DNA from: Chth-196 sp044376515
GTDB taxonomy: Bacteria > Verrucomicrobiota > Verrucomicrobiia > Chthoniobacterales > Chthoniobacteraceae
Assembly (NCBI GenBank): GCA_044376515.1
Contig: JBILKV010000062.1
Span: 1 to 21,859, forward strand
Direction of reading: 5' to 3'
Length of the DNA stretch: 21,859 nt
The notes beneath the pieces were generated by a model, which was not told where the DNA came from, searched no databases, and saw nothing but the letters and a program-made list of their open reading frames with translations. The position numbers and the translations under genes are program-made. Positions within the stretch are counted from its first letter, which is position 1, and each line of letters begins with the position of its first letter. Shown here piece by piece: positions 1 to 8,138 of the stretch.

Positions 1-1
1 C

Positions 2-493
2 CCGGACCACGGCCTCACCGTACTCCCCTTCTGGACGGCCGAACGGGCACCCACCTGGAACGAGGACCTGCGCGGCGCGATCCTTGGAATCACACAGGCA
101 ACCTCGGCCATCGACCTGCTTCAGGCCGTCACGGAGGCCACCTTTCATCGGATCGCCCAAATCGCCGAGGCGCTTTCAGGCCAGACACAGGAGCCGCCCA
201 AATACTTTGTTTCCGGCGGCATCCAGCATTCGAAGTCGGCGCTCCAGCGGCTGGCCGACGTGCTCAATCAACCGCTTCACGCCAACCCCGAACCCGAGGC
301 CTCCATCCGCGGCGCCGCGGTTTTCGCAATGGAAAAACTGGGGATGCCGATTGCGCCCCTGCCGATTCTGCCTCCCCTGCGTCCGCGGAAGATGGTCGCA
401 CAACGCTACGCGCTGGACCGGGAACGCCAAGCCGCCCTGGAGCGCCTGCTTCAACAGCACCAGACACCCAGAAATGGAAAACGGGGTCGGTGA
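2..493 (+). CDS. FGGY-family carbohydrate kinase, C-terminal part (5' end outside window)
   Basis: This is the last 163 residues of an ATP-dependent sugar or sugar-acid kinase; the frame is open from the window edge to TGA at 491-493. The visible part is the FGGY C-terminal (actin-like ATPase) domain. It begins with a GLTVLPFWTAERAPTW block, the usual substrate-side and hinge motif, followed by RGAILGIT. Next comes the nucleotide-binding FVSGGIQHSK segment followed by RLADVLNQPL, and then RGAAVFAMEKLG. This order matches gluconokinase and xylulokinase-like members, and the WTAER block leans towards the gluconokinase-like branch. The substrate cannot be fixed without the N-terminal half. The tail after ALERLL is short, basic and low in complexity. 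Family assignment is confident; specificity is unknown. It is cytoplasmic and not obviously linked to the exported cluster downstream. Confidence 0.88.
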   Translation, partial: PDHGLTVLPFWTAERAPTWNEDLRGAILGITQATSAIDLLQAVTEATFHRIAQIAEALSGQTQEPPKYFVSGGIQHSKSALQRLADVLNQPLHANPEPEASIRGAAVFAMEKLGMPIAPLPILPPLRPRKMVAQRYALDRERQAALERLLQQHQTPRNGKRGR

Positions 494-734
494 CAAACAA
501 GATCAGGGTGCGATTCTTGACCACCTCCTCTTCACAACAACCGCTCCTGTAGCGCCTTTGCCACGGCTCCGCTTTGCTTGTTAAAGTGGGGTTTCCCATG
601 GTTTTGCGTATGTAATCTTCGGCGGTGTGGCAGCTGATTTGCAGCCGGGCGGCGGCTTCCTTGAAGCAGTAGTACCGGGCTGCAGCCGCGTTCGGGTCAA
701 AATCCAATGCGAGATAAAGCTCGAATGCTCCTGC
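471..734 (-). pseudogene. possible decayed coding remnant, antisense, in the gap after the kinase
   Basis: The 308-bp gap 494-801 has no convincing plus-strand gene. Read on the minus strand it encodes about 88 open residues with a protein-like composition, including the segments ARYYCFKEAAARLQ and HTAEDYIRKTMGNP and ending near FVTDPVFHF. The middle resembles a small helix-turn-helix-like stretch. No start codon with a ribosome-binding site is seen. The open frame simply runs on into antisense shadows on both sides, so no intact gene is claimed. The last part overlaps the kinase tail by about 23 bp, as if the kinase 3' end lies at the edge of an inserted element. From memory only, an ACCCCGTTTTCC-type sequence is often found next to small REP-type mobile sequences. 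It could equally be chance open frame in GC-rich DNA. Confidence 0.22.
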
Positions 735-801
735 CGCAGGAAGAACGCTTCGGGGGAAGCGAGTAACTTCCGGTGACGTTCCCCAAGCCGGAACCAAAAA
801 C

Positions 802-1818
802 ATGAAACTACCCCACCTCACATTCCTCACATTCCTCACCTTCGCGTTCATCACGAACATCGCCTTCGCCCTTGATTCCCATGTCGATGCCGTCATCCGC
901 ACCGTTGAAGGCGCCAAGGGCAAAGTCGAAAAGACCGAGGACGGCCAAAGCCTCAAGCTCGTGGATCTCGCCGTGCCACGCACGGGTCCGCACGACCAGC
1001 GCAAGGACGATCCCTACGACGCCGCCTTCTTCGAGCATCTGAGCCACATCACCACACTCGAATCGCTGAACGTGATCTCCACCAAGGCCAACGACGAATG
1101 GATCGCGCCACTTGGAAAGCTCACGAACCTCAAAACGCTTCGCTTTACCAACAACGGCAAGCTCACGGATACGGGCATGCTGCAACTTGCCGGTGTAATG
1201 AAGGGCTTGGAAAGTTTCGCCTTCGTGGGCACCGCCATCACCGGTCGCGCCTACGCCCAGTTTGATGTTTTAACCAAGCTGGTGAAAGTCACCCACCGCG
1301 GCAGCAGCATTGATGATGAGGGCTTGAAGGCGCTTTGCGAACATCTGCCAAACTTGGAATACATCAGCCTCGCGCACGCCAGGTTCACCGACGCCGGCGC
1401 ACCGAACCTCGCGAAGCTCACCAAATTGAAGGGCCTCGACATCGGATCTTCCAAGGCCACGCCAGAGGCGCTGGTCCACATAACGAAGCTGCCTCTGGAG
1501 TTTTTGGAACTCGGCGACAACTTCGCCACCGCGGCATCGGTCCCGCTGGTCAAGCGCATCGACCCGCTACGCCGCGTTACGATCACCCACCTTGCGAAGG
1601 TGACGGATGCCGAGCTGAAGACGATTGCAGGTCTGTCGCAGATCGAGAGCCTCGAACTTGACGACGTCCCGTTCCCTGAGGAGCGCGTGTCCGTCCTCAA
1701 GGATTTCGCCTTCCTCAAGGTGCTCAAACTCGTTGACCGCAAAAATGGCTACCCCGCCGAAATCCAGACCAAAATCCAAACTCTTCTGCCAAAGGTCGAG
1801 GTGAAGTTCACTCCCTGA
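802..1818 (+). CDS. secreted leucine-rich-repeat protein (tandem paralogue 1)
   Basis: A 338-residue exported protein of unknown function. Residues 1-24 form a signal peptide with a Leu/Thr/Phe-rich core ending in AFA. From about residue 75 to the end there are leucine-rich repeats of the bacterial type, with LESL, LKTLRF, LEYISLAHARFTDAG and LKGLDIG strands spaced about 22-26 residues apart. LRRs normally form a curved solenoid that binds protein or glycan ligands; the ligand here is not evident. It lies 19 bp before a second LRR gene that shares the motifs DAVIRT/EAVIRT, KDDPYDAAF/KDDPYNAAF and the C-terminal LLPKVEVKF/LLPKAEVKF, so the two arose by duplication. The start at 802 is chosen because the signal peptide begins there; upstream there is only a weak GGAA. 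It appears to be the first gene of a six-gene cluster. Confidence 0.8.
   Translation: MKLPHLTFLTFLTFAFITNIAFALDSHVDAVIRTVEGAKGKVEKTEDGQSLKLVDLAVPRTGPHDQRKDDPYDAAFFEHLSHITTLESLNVISTKANDEWIAPLGKLTNLKTLRFTNNGKLTDTGMLQLAGVMKGLESFAFVGTAITGRAYAQFDVLTKLVKVTHRGSSIDDEGLKALCEHLPNLEYISLAHARFTDAGAPNLAKLTKLKGLDIGSSKATPEALVHITKLPLEFLELGDNFATAASVPLVKRIDPLRRVTITHLAKVTDAELKTIAGLSQIESLELDDVPFPEERVSVLKDFAFLKVLKLVDRKNGYPAEIQTKIQTLLPKVEVKFTP
817..840 (+). repeat. 9-bp tandem repeat (CTCACATTC, about 2.7 copies) inside a signal-peptide sequence
   Basis: CTCACATTC occurs at 817-825 and 826-834, followed by a partial copy CTCACC at 835-840. The unit is a multiple of three and encodes Leu-Thr-Phe three times in the hydrophobic core of the LRR protein's signal peptide. 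A gain or loss of a unit would lengthen or shorten the core without a frameshift. Confidence 0.75.
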
Positions 1819-1837
1819 TCCCCCTAACGCTTATCCC

Positions 1838-3109
1838 ATGAAAACCACCCACGTAATCATTACCGCGCTGCTGGCACCCGTGCTCTCACTGCATGCCGCC
1901 GCTCCCGATCTCACCAAGCTCAACTCTCGGGCCGATCTTGATGCCGTCATCGCCGCAACAACAGATCCGGCTTTGAAGCAGACCTTCACCGCGCACGCCG
2001 CAGAGATCCTGCTTGCCGCAGAGCAGCATCGGCATGTCGAGGCGGTCATCCGCACGATCGAAAGCGCGCCGGGCACGTTCACAAAAATCAACACCACGCC
2101 CGAGGCGCTCAAGACGGCCGCAGGCGGCGAGCTTGCGCTCTTTGACACGCTCACCCAAGTCAGCACCAACATTTTGGCAGGCAAAGCGCACGATCATCGT
2201 AACGAGAAAGACGACCCCTACAACGCCGCCTTCATCGAGCACCTCGGACACATTCCGTCGCTGGAATCGCTCAAACTGGAGGCCTCCGGAATCCAGGACG
2301 AATGGCTGGCACCTCTACTCAAGCTCAAGAAGTTGAAAAGCCTGAGCGTAAACGGCTTTGGAAAACTGGGCGATGCCAGCCTGTCCCGGTTCAAACAACT
2401 CACCGAGTGTCCTGATCTCACCAACCTCGAGCTGGCCTATTTTGCCAAGGCCACCGACGCGGGTTGGGAAAACCTGGCAGGCCTGAGGAACTTGGAGTCG
2501 TTCACCCCACGGGGCGCAGGATATCCCGGGCACTGCTTTGCAAAGTTCGAGGGCTGGACCAAACTCAAGCGGATCAACTTCCACAGCAACGGCCTTGATG
2601 ACGAGGGTCTCGGCTACGTGTGTGAAAAGTTCCCAAAGCTGGAGTTCATCAAGCTCTGGCACTCCAAAAACCTGACTGATTCCGCTGCCGAGCACTTCAA
2701 AAAACTCAAGCACCTGACAGGCATTGAAATCAGCTGTGCGAAGGCCACCGCCGGCCTCGTCAAACACCTGCGCGACCTGCCTCTGGAGTACATCGCACTC
2801 GAATCCGGCATGAGCACTCCTGCCGCCGACGCGATCGCCATCGCAAAAGCCACCCCCACGCTGCGCAAACTCTCGCTCGATGCCAAAGCGTTTACCGACA
2901 CCGATCTGAATTCCGTCGCTGGCGTGACCCAGATCCGGGAGCTCTCGCTCTCAGGCCTCGAGTTGCCTGACGACCGTCTGCCGCAATTACAAGCGTTCGC
3001 CCACCTCAATGCCCTCACGCTCGTCCGCTACGGCAAAGGCTACTCCGACGAAACACAGGCCAAGATAAAAGCCCTTCTCCCCAAGGCGGAGGTGAAGTTC
3101 GTGAAGTAA
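1838..3109 (+). CDS. secreted leucine-rich-repeat protein (tandem paralogue 2)
   Basis: A 423-residue exported protein paralogous to the gene just upstream. Residues 1-21 form a signal peptide ending in LHAAA. Unlike its neighbour it has an extra N-terminal block (about residues 22-65) with ADLDAVIAATTDPALKQTF before the shared VEAVIRTIESAPGTF segment. The KDDPYNAAFIEHLGHI junction leads into LRRs such as LESLKLEASGIQ, LTNLELAYFAKATDAGW and LEFIKLWHSKNLTD, and the chain ends LLPKAEVKFVK. There are no predicted membrane helices after the signal, so periplasmic or surface location is inferred. The start ATG is 19 bp after the previous stop and has no clear Shine-Dalgarno sequence, which fits translation from the same transcript. 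Its role is unknown. Solenoid ligand binding is the family expectation, and the cluster suggests partnership with the DUF1552 and cytochrome-type proteins that follow. Confidence 0.8.
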   Translation: MKTTHVIITALLAPVLSLHAAAPDLTKLNSRADLDAVIAATTDPALKQTFTAHAAEILLAAEQHRHVEAVIRTIESAPGTFTKINTTPEALKTAAGGELALFDTLTQVSTNILAGKAHDHRNEKDDPYNAAFIEHLGHIPSLESLKLEASGIQDEWLAPLLKLKKLKSLSVNGFGKLGDASLSRFKQLTECPDLTNLELAYFAKATDAGWENLAGLRNLESFTPRGAGYPGHCFAKFEGWTKLKRINFHSNGLDDEGLGYVCEKFPKLEFIKLWHSKNLTDSAAEHFKKLKHLTGIEISCAKATAGLVKHLRDLPLEYIALESGMSTPAADAIAIAKATPTLRKLSLDAKAFTDTDLNSVAGVTQIRELSLSGLELPDDRLPQLQAFAHLNALTLVRYGKGYSDETQAKIKALLPKAEVKFVK

Positions 3110-3155
3110 AGATTCAACGCTCCAACACCGCAGCATCTCACGAACCCGAAGTATC

Positions 3156-4400
3156 ATGAACACACCTCCCTTCAGTCGCCGACAGTTTCTCCGTGCAGCG
3201 GGCGTTACCGTCGGGCTCCCTTGGCTGGAGACTTTTTCGCGGGCCGCGTCGCCGACGGCCGTGCAGCGCTTCGTTTGCGTCGCGAATCCGTTCGGAATGA
3301 TCCAGGACGCCTTCTTTCCCACTGAAGAGGGATTGGAGGCCGTCCTGCCGGTGAACCTCGCGGCCTTCGAACCACTGCGCGGCAAGTTCACCGTCTTCTC
3401 CAACACCGACCATGGCAACAACGGCGGCCACGGAGGCACCCACATGTTCCTTTCGGGAGTGAAATCTTCTGAGGCATCTTCAATGCCGGATGGAAACATC
3501 TCACTCGACCAGTTTCTTGCAAGGCAGGTGGCGGGGAAGACGCGGTTTCCCGTGCTGAACACCGCAGCGGGTCCGGTCGGGGGCGGCGGAGTGGAGCTGT
3601 GCTGGACGCGCACCGGTGTGATGGTGCCGCCGGTGCAGCAGGTGTCGCGCGTGTTTCGGATGCTCTTTGTGGACGATCCCGCAGAGCTGTCCGCCGCGCT
3701 TGGAATGGACTATGAACAACAGGGCTCCATTCTAGATACGGTAAACGGTCAGGCGAAACGCATGGGCAGCCGCGTCTCAGGCAGGGATCGTGAGAAGCTG
3801 GACCAGTATTTCACCGCCATCCGCGAGGTGGAAAAATCACTCGAGCAGGAAAAGGCTTGGCTCTCTCGCCAGCGACCGAAGGTGGAGGCAAAGGAACCGA
3901 AGGACGGCACGGTGAGCCAGCAGTTGCCGATCCTGTTCGACCTCGTCGCGCTGGCCTTGCAGACCGATTCCACACGCGTGGCTACCATCGAGGTTCCCGG
4001 CTCTTTCGACACCTCCGCGATGGGCATCGAAGAAAAGGGCTACCACGGCTACTCGCATCACGGCAAAGACCCGGTGCTCATGGAGGGGATGCGGAAGGTG
4101 GAGCGTTACCAGATGGTGCATCTGGCGAAGTTCCTCGCCAAGCTGCAGGAGTGGGAACTGCTCGAGAGCACGCAGGTGCTTTTTGGCAGCGGCATGGGCG
4201 ATGGCAGCGCGCACACCAACAAGAACCTACCGGTGCTCCTCGCCGGCGGCGGCTACAAACACCGCACCCACTTGATTCTGCCGGACCCGGCGGAAAAGCG
4301 CGTGCCGTTGTGCAGCCTCTACCTGACGATGGCGCAGCGATTCGGCGTCGAGGCCAACTCGTTTGGCCGCAGTAAGGGGACCTTTGGAGGGCTCGCATGA
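3156..4400 (+). CDS. Tat-exported DUF1552 family protein
   Basis: A 414-residue protein of the DUF1552 family, common in Planctomycetota, Verrucomicrobiota and Myxococcota and without a proven reaction. A twin-arginine signal is plain at residues 7-16 (SRRQFLRAAG), so it is exported folded, probably with a cofactor or metal. Metal-ligand-like residues cluster in TDHGNNGGHGGTH (D85, H86, H92, H96) and in GYHGYSHHG. Near the C-terminus GSGMGDGSAHTNKNLPVLLAGGG resembles the alkaline-phosphatase-like fold also seen in DUF1501 sulfatase relatives. Length and motif order are normal for the family. The next gene overlaps it by 4 bp (ATGA at 4397-4400), so the two are translationally coupled, as this pair typically is. 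The start follows a 46-bp gap without a Shine-Dalgarno sequence and gives the Tat signal at the N-terminus. Family assignment is firm; hydrolase activity is inference. Confidence 0.92.
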   Translation: MNTPPFSRRQFLRAAGVTVGLPWLETFSRAASPTAVQRFVCVANPFGMIQDAFFPTEEGLEAVLPVNLAAFEPLRGKFTVFSNTDHGNNGGHGGTHMFLSGVKSSEASSMPDGNISLDQFLARQVAGKTRFPVLNTAAGPVGGGGVELCWTRTGVMVPPVQQVSRVFRMLFVDDPAELSAALGMDYEQQGSILDTVNGQAKRMGSRVSGRDREKLDQYFTAIREVEKSLEQEKAWLSRQRPKVEAKEPKDGTVSQQLPILFDLVALALQTDSTRVATIEVPGSFDTSAMGIEEKGYHGYSHHGKDPVLMEGMRKVERYQMVHLAKFLAKLQEWELLESTQVLFGSGMGDGSAHTNKNLPVLLAGGGYKHRTHLILPDPAEKRVPLCSLYLTMAQRFGVEANSFGRSKGTFGGLA

Positions 4401-7048
4401 ACCGACGGAGCCGCGTAATTCGTGGGATGGAGGTCCCGCTGCTGCTGCTGCTTGCATCGGTTCCGACGATGGCCGCAAAGGAAGGCAGTCCTGTTGCAAT
4501 CAGCGCGGAGGTCCGCTCCTTCCTCTCCACACACTGTCTCGACTGCCATGATGACTCCACGCGCAAAGGCAGGGTGTCGCTGGAGTCGCTCGGGGAATCC
4601 GTGGCGGCAGACTCCGCGTCCGGCTGGCTGCACGCGCTCGAGCAGATCGAGCGAGGCACCATGCCGCCGGCCAAAGAGAAACAACCCGCAGCGGAAGAGC
4701 GCGAGCGCATCGTGCTGGCGCTGGAGCATGCGGTCGCCTCCCATGCAGCAAGCCTGCCTGCCCGCGACACTGCGGTGCTGCGCCGCCTGAACCGCACCGA
4801 ATACCGACGCACCCTCGAAGACCTGCTGCACCTTGATTTGAGCCGGCGCGATCCAACCCGCGAGTTTCCCGAGGACAACCGCGCGCACGGTTTTACCTCA
4901 GACGGAGGCAGGTTGGTGACTTCAAGCTACCTGATGCGGCAGTACCTCACCGCAGCGAAGGATGTCGTGAACAGCGCGGTTCACTTTGAAACGCAGCCCG
5001 AGACGCGCACCTGGTCACTCTCGGCCCCTTTCGAGAAAATAGCGGGAGGTCATCGGCATTCCGAGCGGGAGTGGTATGCGAAGCGTCTCCGCGAACCTCA
5101 GCCCTACCAGACGCTTGAGTACCGCGACAGCAGTGTGCCGCTTGAGGAGTTGCGCGATGGCGTGCCGGTGGCGGGCTGGTATTCCATCCGCGTGCTGGCC
5201 GAGGCAAAGTTTCGTTACGCGGACATGGACGCAAAGAAGATGTTCGGCGGCACTGCGCTCATTGATCCGAGCCAGCCGCACCGGCTGGCGCTGACACTCA
5301 GCACGCTCGTCGGGGTGGACCCTGCGAACAAGGATGCCGTCCGTGATGCGCTCATCGGAGCCTATGGCGATGTGGTTGGCTCGGGTGGCCGAACTGTCGC
5401 GCTCTGGGACGTGCCCGACGATGTGCCCTCCTGGTTGGAATGCCGCGTATGGCTGGAGGCAGGACAGTTCCCACAGTTCTCTTTTCCAAACGGCCCCTCG
5501 GCCAGCAACCACCGCATCACCGGTTTCGTTAAAGACAACAAATACACCCTGCTCGACAAGAAGCAGCTGGCCGCTTACGAGGCTGCGGATTTGGGGGGTG
5601 ACTGGGGGCATTTGATTTTTTTTGAGACGCCGCGGATCCGCCTGCACAAGGCAGAGGTGAAGGGGCCCCTCAACGAGCAGTGGCCGCCGGCGAGCCATCG
5701 AGCCATCTTTGGCGACACGCCCTATGCCTCGGCCAAGGCCGGCGAGGTGCTGCGTGGCTTTGCCGAGCGTGCCTGGCGGCGACCGGTGACCCTCGGAGAT
5801 TTGGAGCCCATCCTGCAGCTCGTACGGAACGCCGAGATGGCCGCCACCAAGGCCGGCAAAACCTCCGAACAAGCCGCGCAGAACGCGATCACCCAAGGCA
5901 TCCGAGCGGTGCTTTGCACCCCGGAGTTTCTCTACCGCGAAGAGCGTCTGCCGCAACTAGACGGGTACGAGATTGCGTCGCGGCTTTCTTACTTTTTGTG
6001 GTCCTCGCTGCCGGATGATGCCCTCAGAGCCGTGGCTGCCTCCGGCGCTCTCACCCGGCCCGAGGCCCGGCGCAAAGAGGCGGAACGCATGCTCGCCGAC
6101 GCACACTCCGATACTTTCGTGAGCGAGTTTCTCGACGGTTGGCTTGCGATGCGCAAGCTGGGTTCGATGAAGCCGCAGGGCGGCGGCTTCGGCATCTATT
6201 ACGACGACAATCTCGAGCCGGCGATGCGCACCGAGACGCGACTCTTCTTCAAGCGACTACTCCACACAAACGGCCCGATTGCGGACCTGCTCGACTCCGA
6301 CTACACATTCGCAAACCGAGGTCTTGCCAAGCTGTACGGATTCGATTGGCAAACCATCGAGGCGGAACTTGGGAAACCGGTGGACGGCCTGACCCGGGAC
6401 GACCTCCAACCGGACGGTGCCGGTGACGCCCCATCGCAGGGATTTGTACGCGCGAGGCTCACCGATAAGCGTCGCGGTGGGCTACTGGGGCAGGCAAGCG
6501 TCCTCACACTCACCGCAAACGGCGTGGACACCTCTCCTGTGATTCGTGGCATCTGGTTGCTGGAGAATATTCTTGGAGCGCCGCCGTCGCCTCCGCCGCC
6601 GAATGTGCCCGTGGTGGAGCCCGATATCCGCGGCACGACGACGCTGCGCCAGCGGCTCGAAAAACATCGGGAGAATGCGGCCTGCGCCGGCTGTCACCGG
6701 CAGATTGATCCGCCCGGTTTTGCGCTGGAGAGCTTTGACGCCATCGGGCGCTGGCGCGGGCATTACAATCTCGTCAACAACACGGTGTTGCCAGTCGATC
6801 CGAGCGGCCAATTTAACGGCCACGAATTCAAAGACGTGATCGGCTTCAAGAAAGCGCTGTTGCAGCGCCAGTCCCAGTTTGCGCGGTGCCTTGTGGAGAA
6901 GCTCCTTGTGCACGCGTTGGGCCGTGATCTGACCGCAGCCGACCGCCCTGCAATCCGCCAGATTGTAGAAAAAGCCGCTGGCAGCGGCTACCGTCTGCGC
7001 GATCTGCTACTGCTCTGCTGCGAGAGTGAACTCATCACCCGGAAATGA
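4397..7048 (+). CDS. planctomycete-type cytochrome multidomain protein (PSCyt1/DUF1587/DUF1595/DUF1592/DUF1588/DUF1585)
   Basis: An 883-residue exported protein with two haem c sites. A hydrophobic signal (about 11-27) precedes an N-terminal c-type cytochrome domain with CLDCH (C47, C50, H51) and the downstream GTMPP motif. DUF1587 follows (about 120-195; LNRTEYRRTLEDLL). A less conserved middle region (about 200-435) may be sugar-binding or structural. DUF1595 (about 437-515) is followed by DUF1592 (about 518-650; YEIASRLSYFLWSSLPDD), DUF1588 (about 690-790) with a second CAGCH site (C763, C766, H767), and DUF1585 (about 810-883). This is the usual full-length order. The family is assumed to carry out extracytoplasmic electron transfer or polysaccharide-linked oxidation, but the substrate is unknown. 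It is coupled by 4-bp ATGA overlaps to DUF1552 upstream and to the repeat protein downstream. Confidence 0.92.
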   Translation: MNRRSRVIRGMEVPLLLLLASVPTMAAKEGSPVAISAEVRSFLSTHCLDCHDDSTRKGRVSLESLGESVAADSASGWLHALEQIERGTMPPAKEKQPAAEERERIVLALEHAVASHAASLPARDTAVLRRLNRTEYRRTLEDLLHLDLSRRDPTREFPEDNRAHGFTSDGGRLVTSSYLMRQYLTAAKDVVNSAVHFETQPETRTWSLSAPFEKIAGGHRHSEREWYAKRLREPQPYQTLEYRDSSVPLEELRDGVPVAGWYSIRVLAEAKFRYADMDAKKMFGGTALIDPSQPHRLALTLSTLVGVDPANKDAVRDALIGAYGDVVGSGGRTVALWDVPDDVPSWLECRVWLEAGQFPQFSFPNGPSASNHRITGFVKDNKYTLLDKKQLAAYEAADLGGDWGHLIFFETPRIRLHKAEVKGPLNEQWPPASHRAIFGDTPYASAKAGEVLRGFAERAWRRPVTLGDLEPILQLVRNAEMAATKAGKTSEQAAQNAITQGIRAVLCTPEFLYREERLPQLDGYEIASRLSYFLWSSLPDDALRAVAASGALTRPEARRKEAERMLADAHSDTFVSEFLDGWLAMRKLGSMKPQGGGFGIYYDDNLEPAMRTETRLFFKRLLHTNGPIADLLDSDYTFANRGLAKLYGFDWQTIEAELGKPVDGLTRDDLQPDGAGDAPSQGFVRARLTDKRRGGLLGQASVLTLTANGVDTSPVIRGIWLLENILGAPPSPPPPNVPVVEPDIRGTTTLRQRLEKHRENAACAGCHRQIDPPGFALESFDAIGRWRGHYNLVNNTVLPVDPSGQFNGHEFKDVIGFKKALLQRQSQFARCLVEKLLVHALGRDLTAADRPAIRQIVEKAAGSGYRLRDLLLLCCESELITRK

Positions 7049-8100
7049 AGCGTCCAGTCATGCACTCCATTTTCCCCCGCCGTCTGTTGCTTCCCGCCGT
7101 CATCGCCCTCATTGCGTCTTTGCTCCATTCGGCTTTTGCCCAGGACTCAAGCCAGTTGACATCCCTCAACGTAGATCAAGCCCACGAGGTGATGGCCAAG
7201 AAGCCGGTGAATGTCAGTTCGATCGATGGAGGCTTTGCCAGTTTCGACGCGCTTGTCGCGCTCACGCCCGAGGTGGCGGAGGTGCTCGTGAAGTACGAGG
7301 GTGCGCTGTCGTTCAACGGCCTCACGGAACTGTCGCCTGAAGTCGCGGCGGTGCTGGCGAAGCATGCGCCCGGAAAGCAGTTCGGCGTCGCAGATCTTCG
7401 GCTCAACGGCTTGAAGACCCTCTCCCCCCAAGCCGCTGAGGCCCTCGCCGCACATCAGGGCAAGGTGCTGCTCTACTCTTTGGAGAAACTCGACTCCCTC
7501 CCGCTCGCGCAAAAACTCGCGCGCCAATGGGGGGAATTGCGCCTCGGGATCACGGACATTTCGCCCCCCATAGCCGCCGAACTCTCCAAACACCGCGGCA
7601 CCGAGGAGGACAAGACCCGGCCCGGCGTCATCTTCCGGCGTCAGGACGGCGCAGCCTCCATCCTGCGACTCGACAACCTCGAGTCTCTCACACCGGAGGT
7701 CGCTGAGGCTTTGGCTAACCACGAAGGCGTGCTCGTACTCAACGGGCTCAGTAGCTTGCTTCCGGCGGTGGCCACTTCGCTTGCCAAGCGGGTTGGCAAC
7801 AGCAACGCAGTCCGCGCCAACGGATCCAGCGTCACCTCAAAACGCACCGGCACGCTCGTTTTAAACGGACTGGAACATCTCTCGCCGGAGTCAGCCACGG
7901 CTCTTGCTGTATTCACCGGCGAGCTCGTGCTGAAGGCGATCACGGAGCTCATTCCCGACACGGCCGTCGCCCTCGCCAAACACCCGGGGCGCCTCCACCT
8001 GACCGGCCTCACCAAGCTCAGCATCGAAGCCCACACCGCCCTGCAGGCCCACAAAAACCTGCTCCTGCCGCGCCCGCTACCTCTGACCGCGGAAAAGTAA
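7045..8100 (+). CDS. exported protein with ten ~23-residue LxxLSPExAxALAxHxGxLxLNG repeats
   Basis: A 351-residue protein with a long basic, hydrophobic signal peptide ending near SAFAQ (about residue 33). From about 69 to 342 it is built of ten repeat units with a 23-residue core, for example LESLTPEVAEALANHEGVL followed by VLNG. Two or three units carry insertions of roughly 10-20 residues. The pattern (a Leu-rich strand, then a helix with ALAxH) is an LRR-like solenoid seen in Verrucomicrobiota and Planctomycetota and has no assigned function. The ATG at 7045 overlaps the previous stop (ATGA) and is preferred for coupling; an in-frame ATG at 7060 would also leave a complete signal peptide. 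It is the third solenoid-type protein of the cluster and of a different class from the two LRR proteins at its start. A binding or scaffold role is inference. Confidence 0.82.
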   Translation: MKRPVMHSIFPRRLLLPAVIALIASLLHSAFAQDSSQLTSLNVDQAHEVMAKKPVNVSSIDGGFASFDALVALTPEVAEVLVKYEGALSFNGLTELSPEVAAVLAKHAPGKQFGVADLRLNGLKTLSPQAAEALAAHQGKVLLYSLEKLDSLPLAQKLARQWGELRLGITDISPPIAAELSKHRGTEEDKTRPGVIFRRQDGAASILRLDNLESLTPEVAEALANHEGVLVLNGLSSLLPAVATSLAKRVGNSNAVRANGSSVTSKRTGTLVLNGLEHLSPESATALAVFTGELVLKAITELIPDTAVALAKHPGRLHLTGLTKLSIEAHTALQAHKNLLLPRPLPLTAEK

Positions 8101-8124
8101 AGAACACGTCCGTCTCTCAAGAAA

Positions 8125-8129
8125 AAGGA
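8125..8129 (+). promoter_or_regulatory. Shine-Dalgarno AAGGA for the ConA-like gene
   Basis: AAGGA lies nine bases before the ATG at 8139. It is one of the few clear ribosome-binding sites in the window and fixes this start. Confidence 0.55.
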
Positions 8130-8138
8130 ATCAATAAC

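Noticed and set aside
84..584. 166-residue plus-strand open frame
   Set aside because: Arg/Pro/Ser-rich shadow of the FGGY kinase frame, which has clear family motifs.
264..1004. 246-residue minus-strand open frame taken as one gene
   Set aside because: Both ends are antisense shadows of the kinase and the first LRR gene; only the middle part is kept as a possible remnant.
5015..5956. 313-residue minus-strand open frame
   Set aside because: Antisense shadow of the cytochrome-type multidomain gene; Arg/Gly/His-rich with no family motif.
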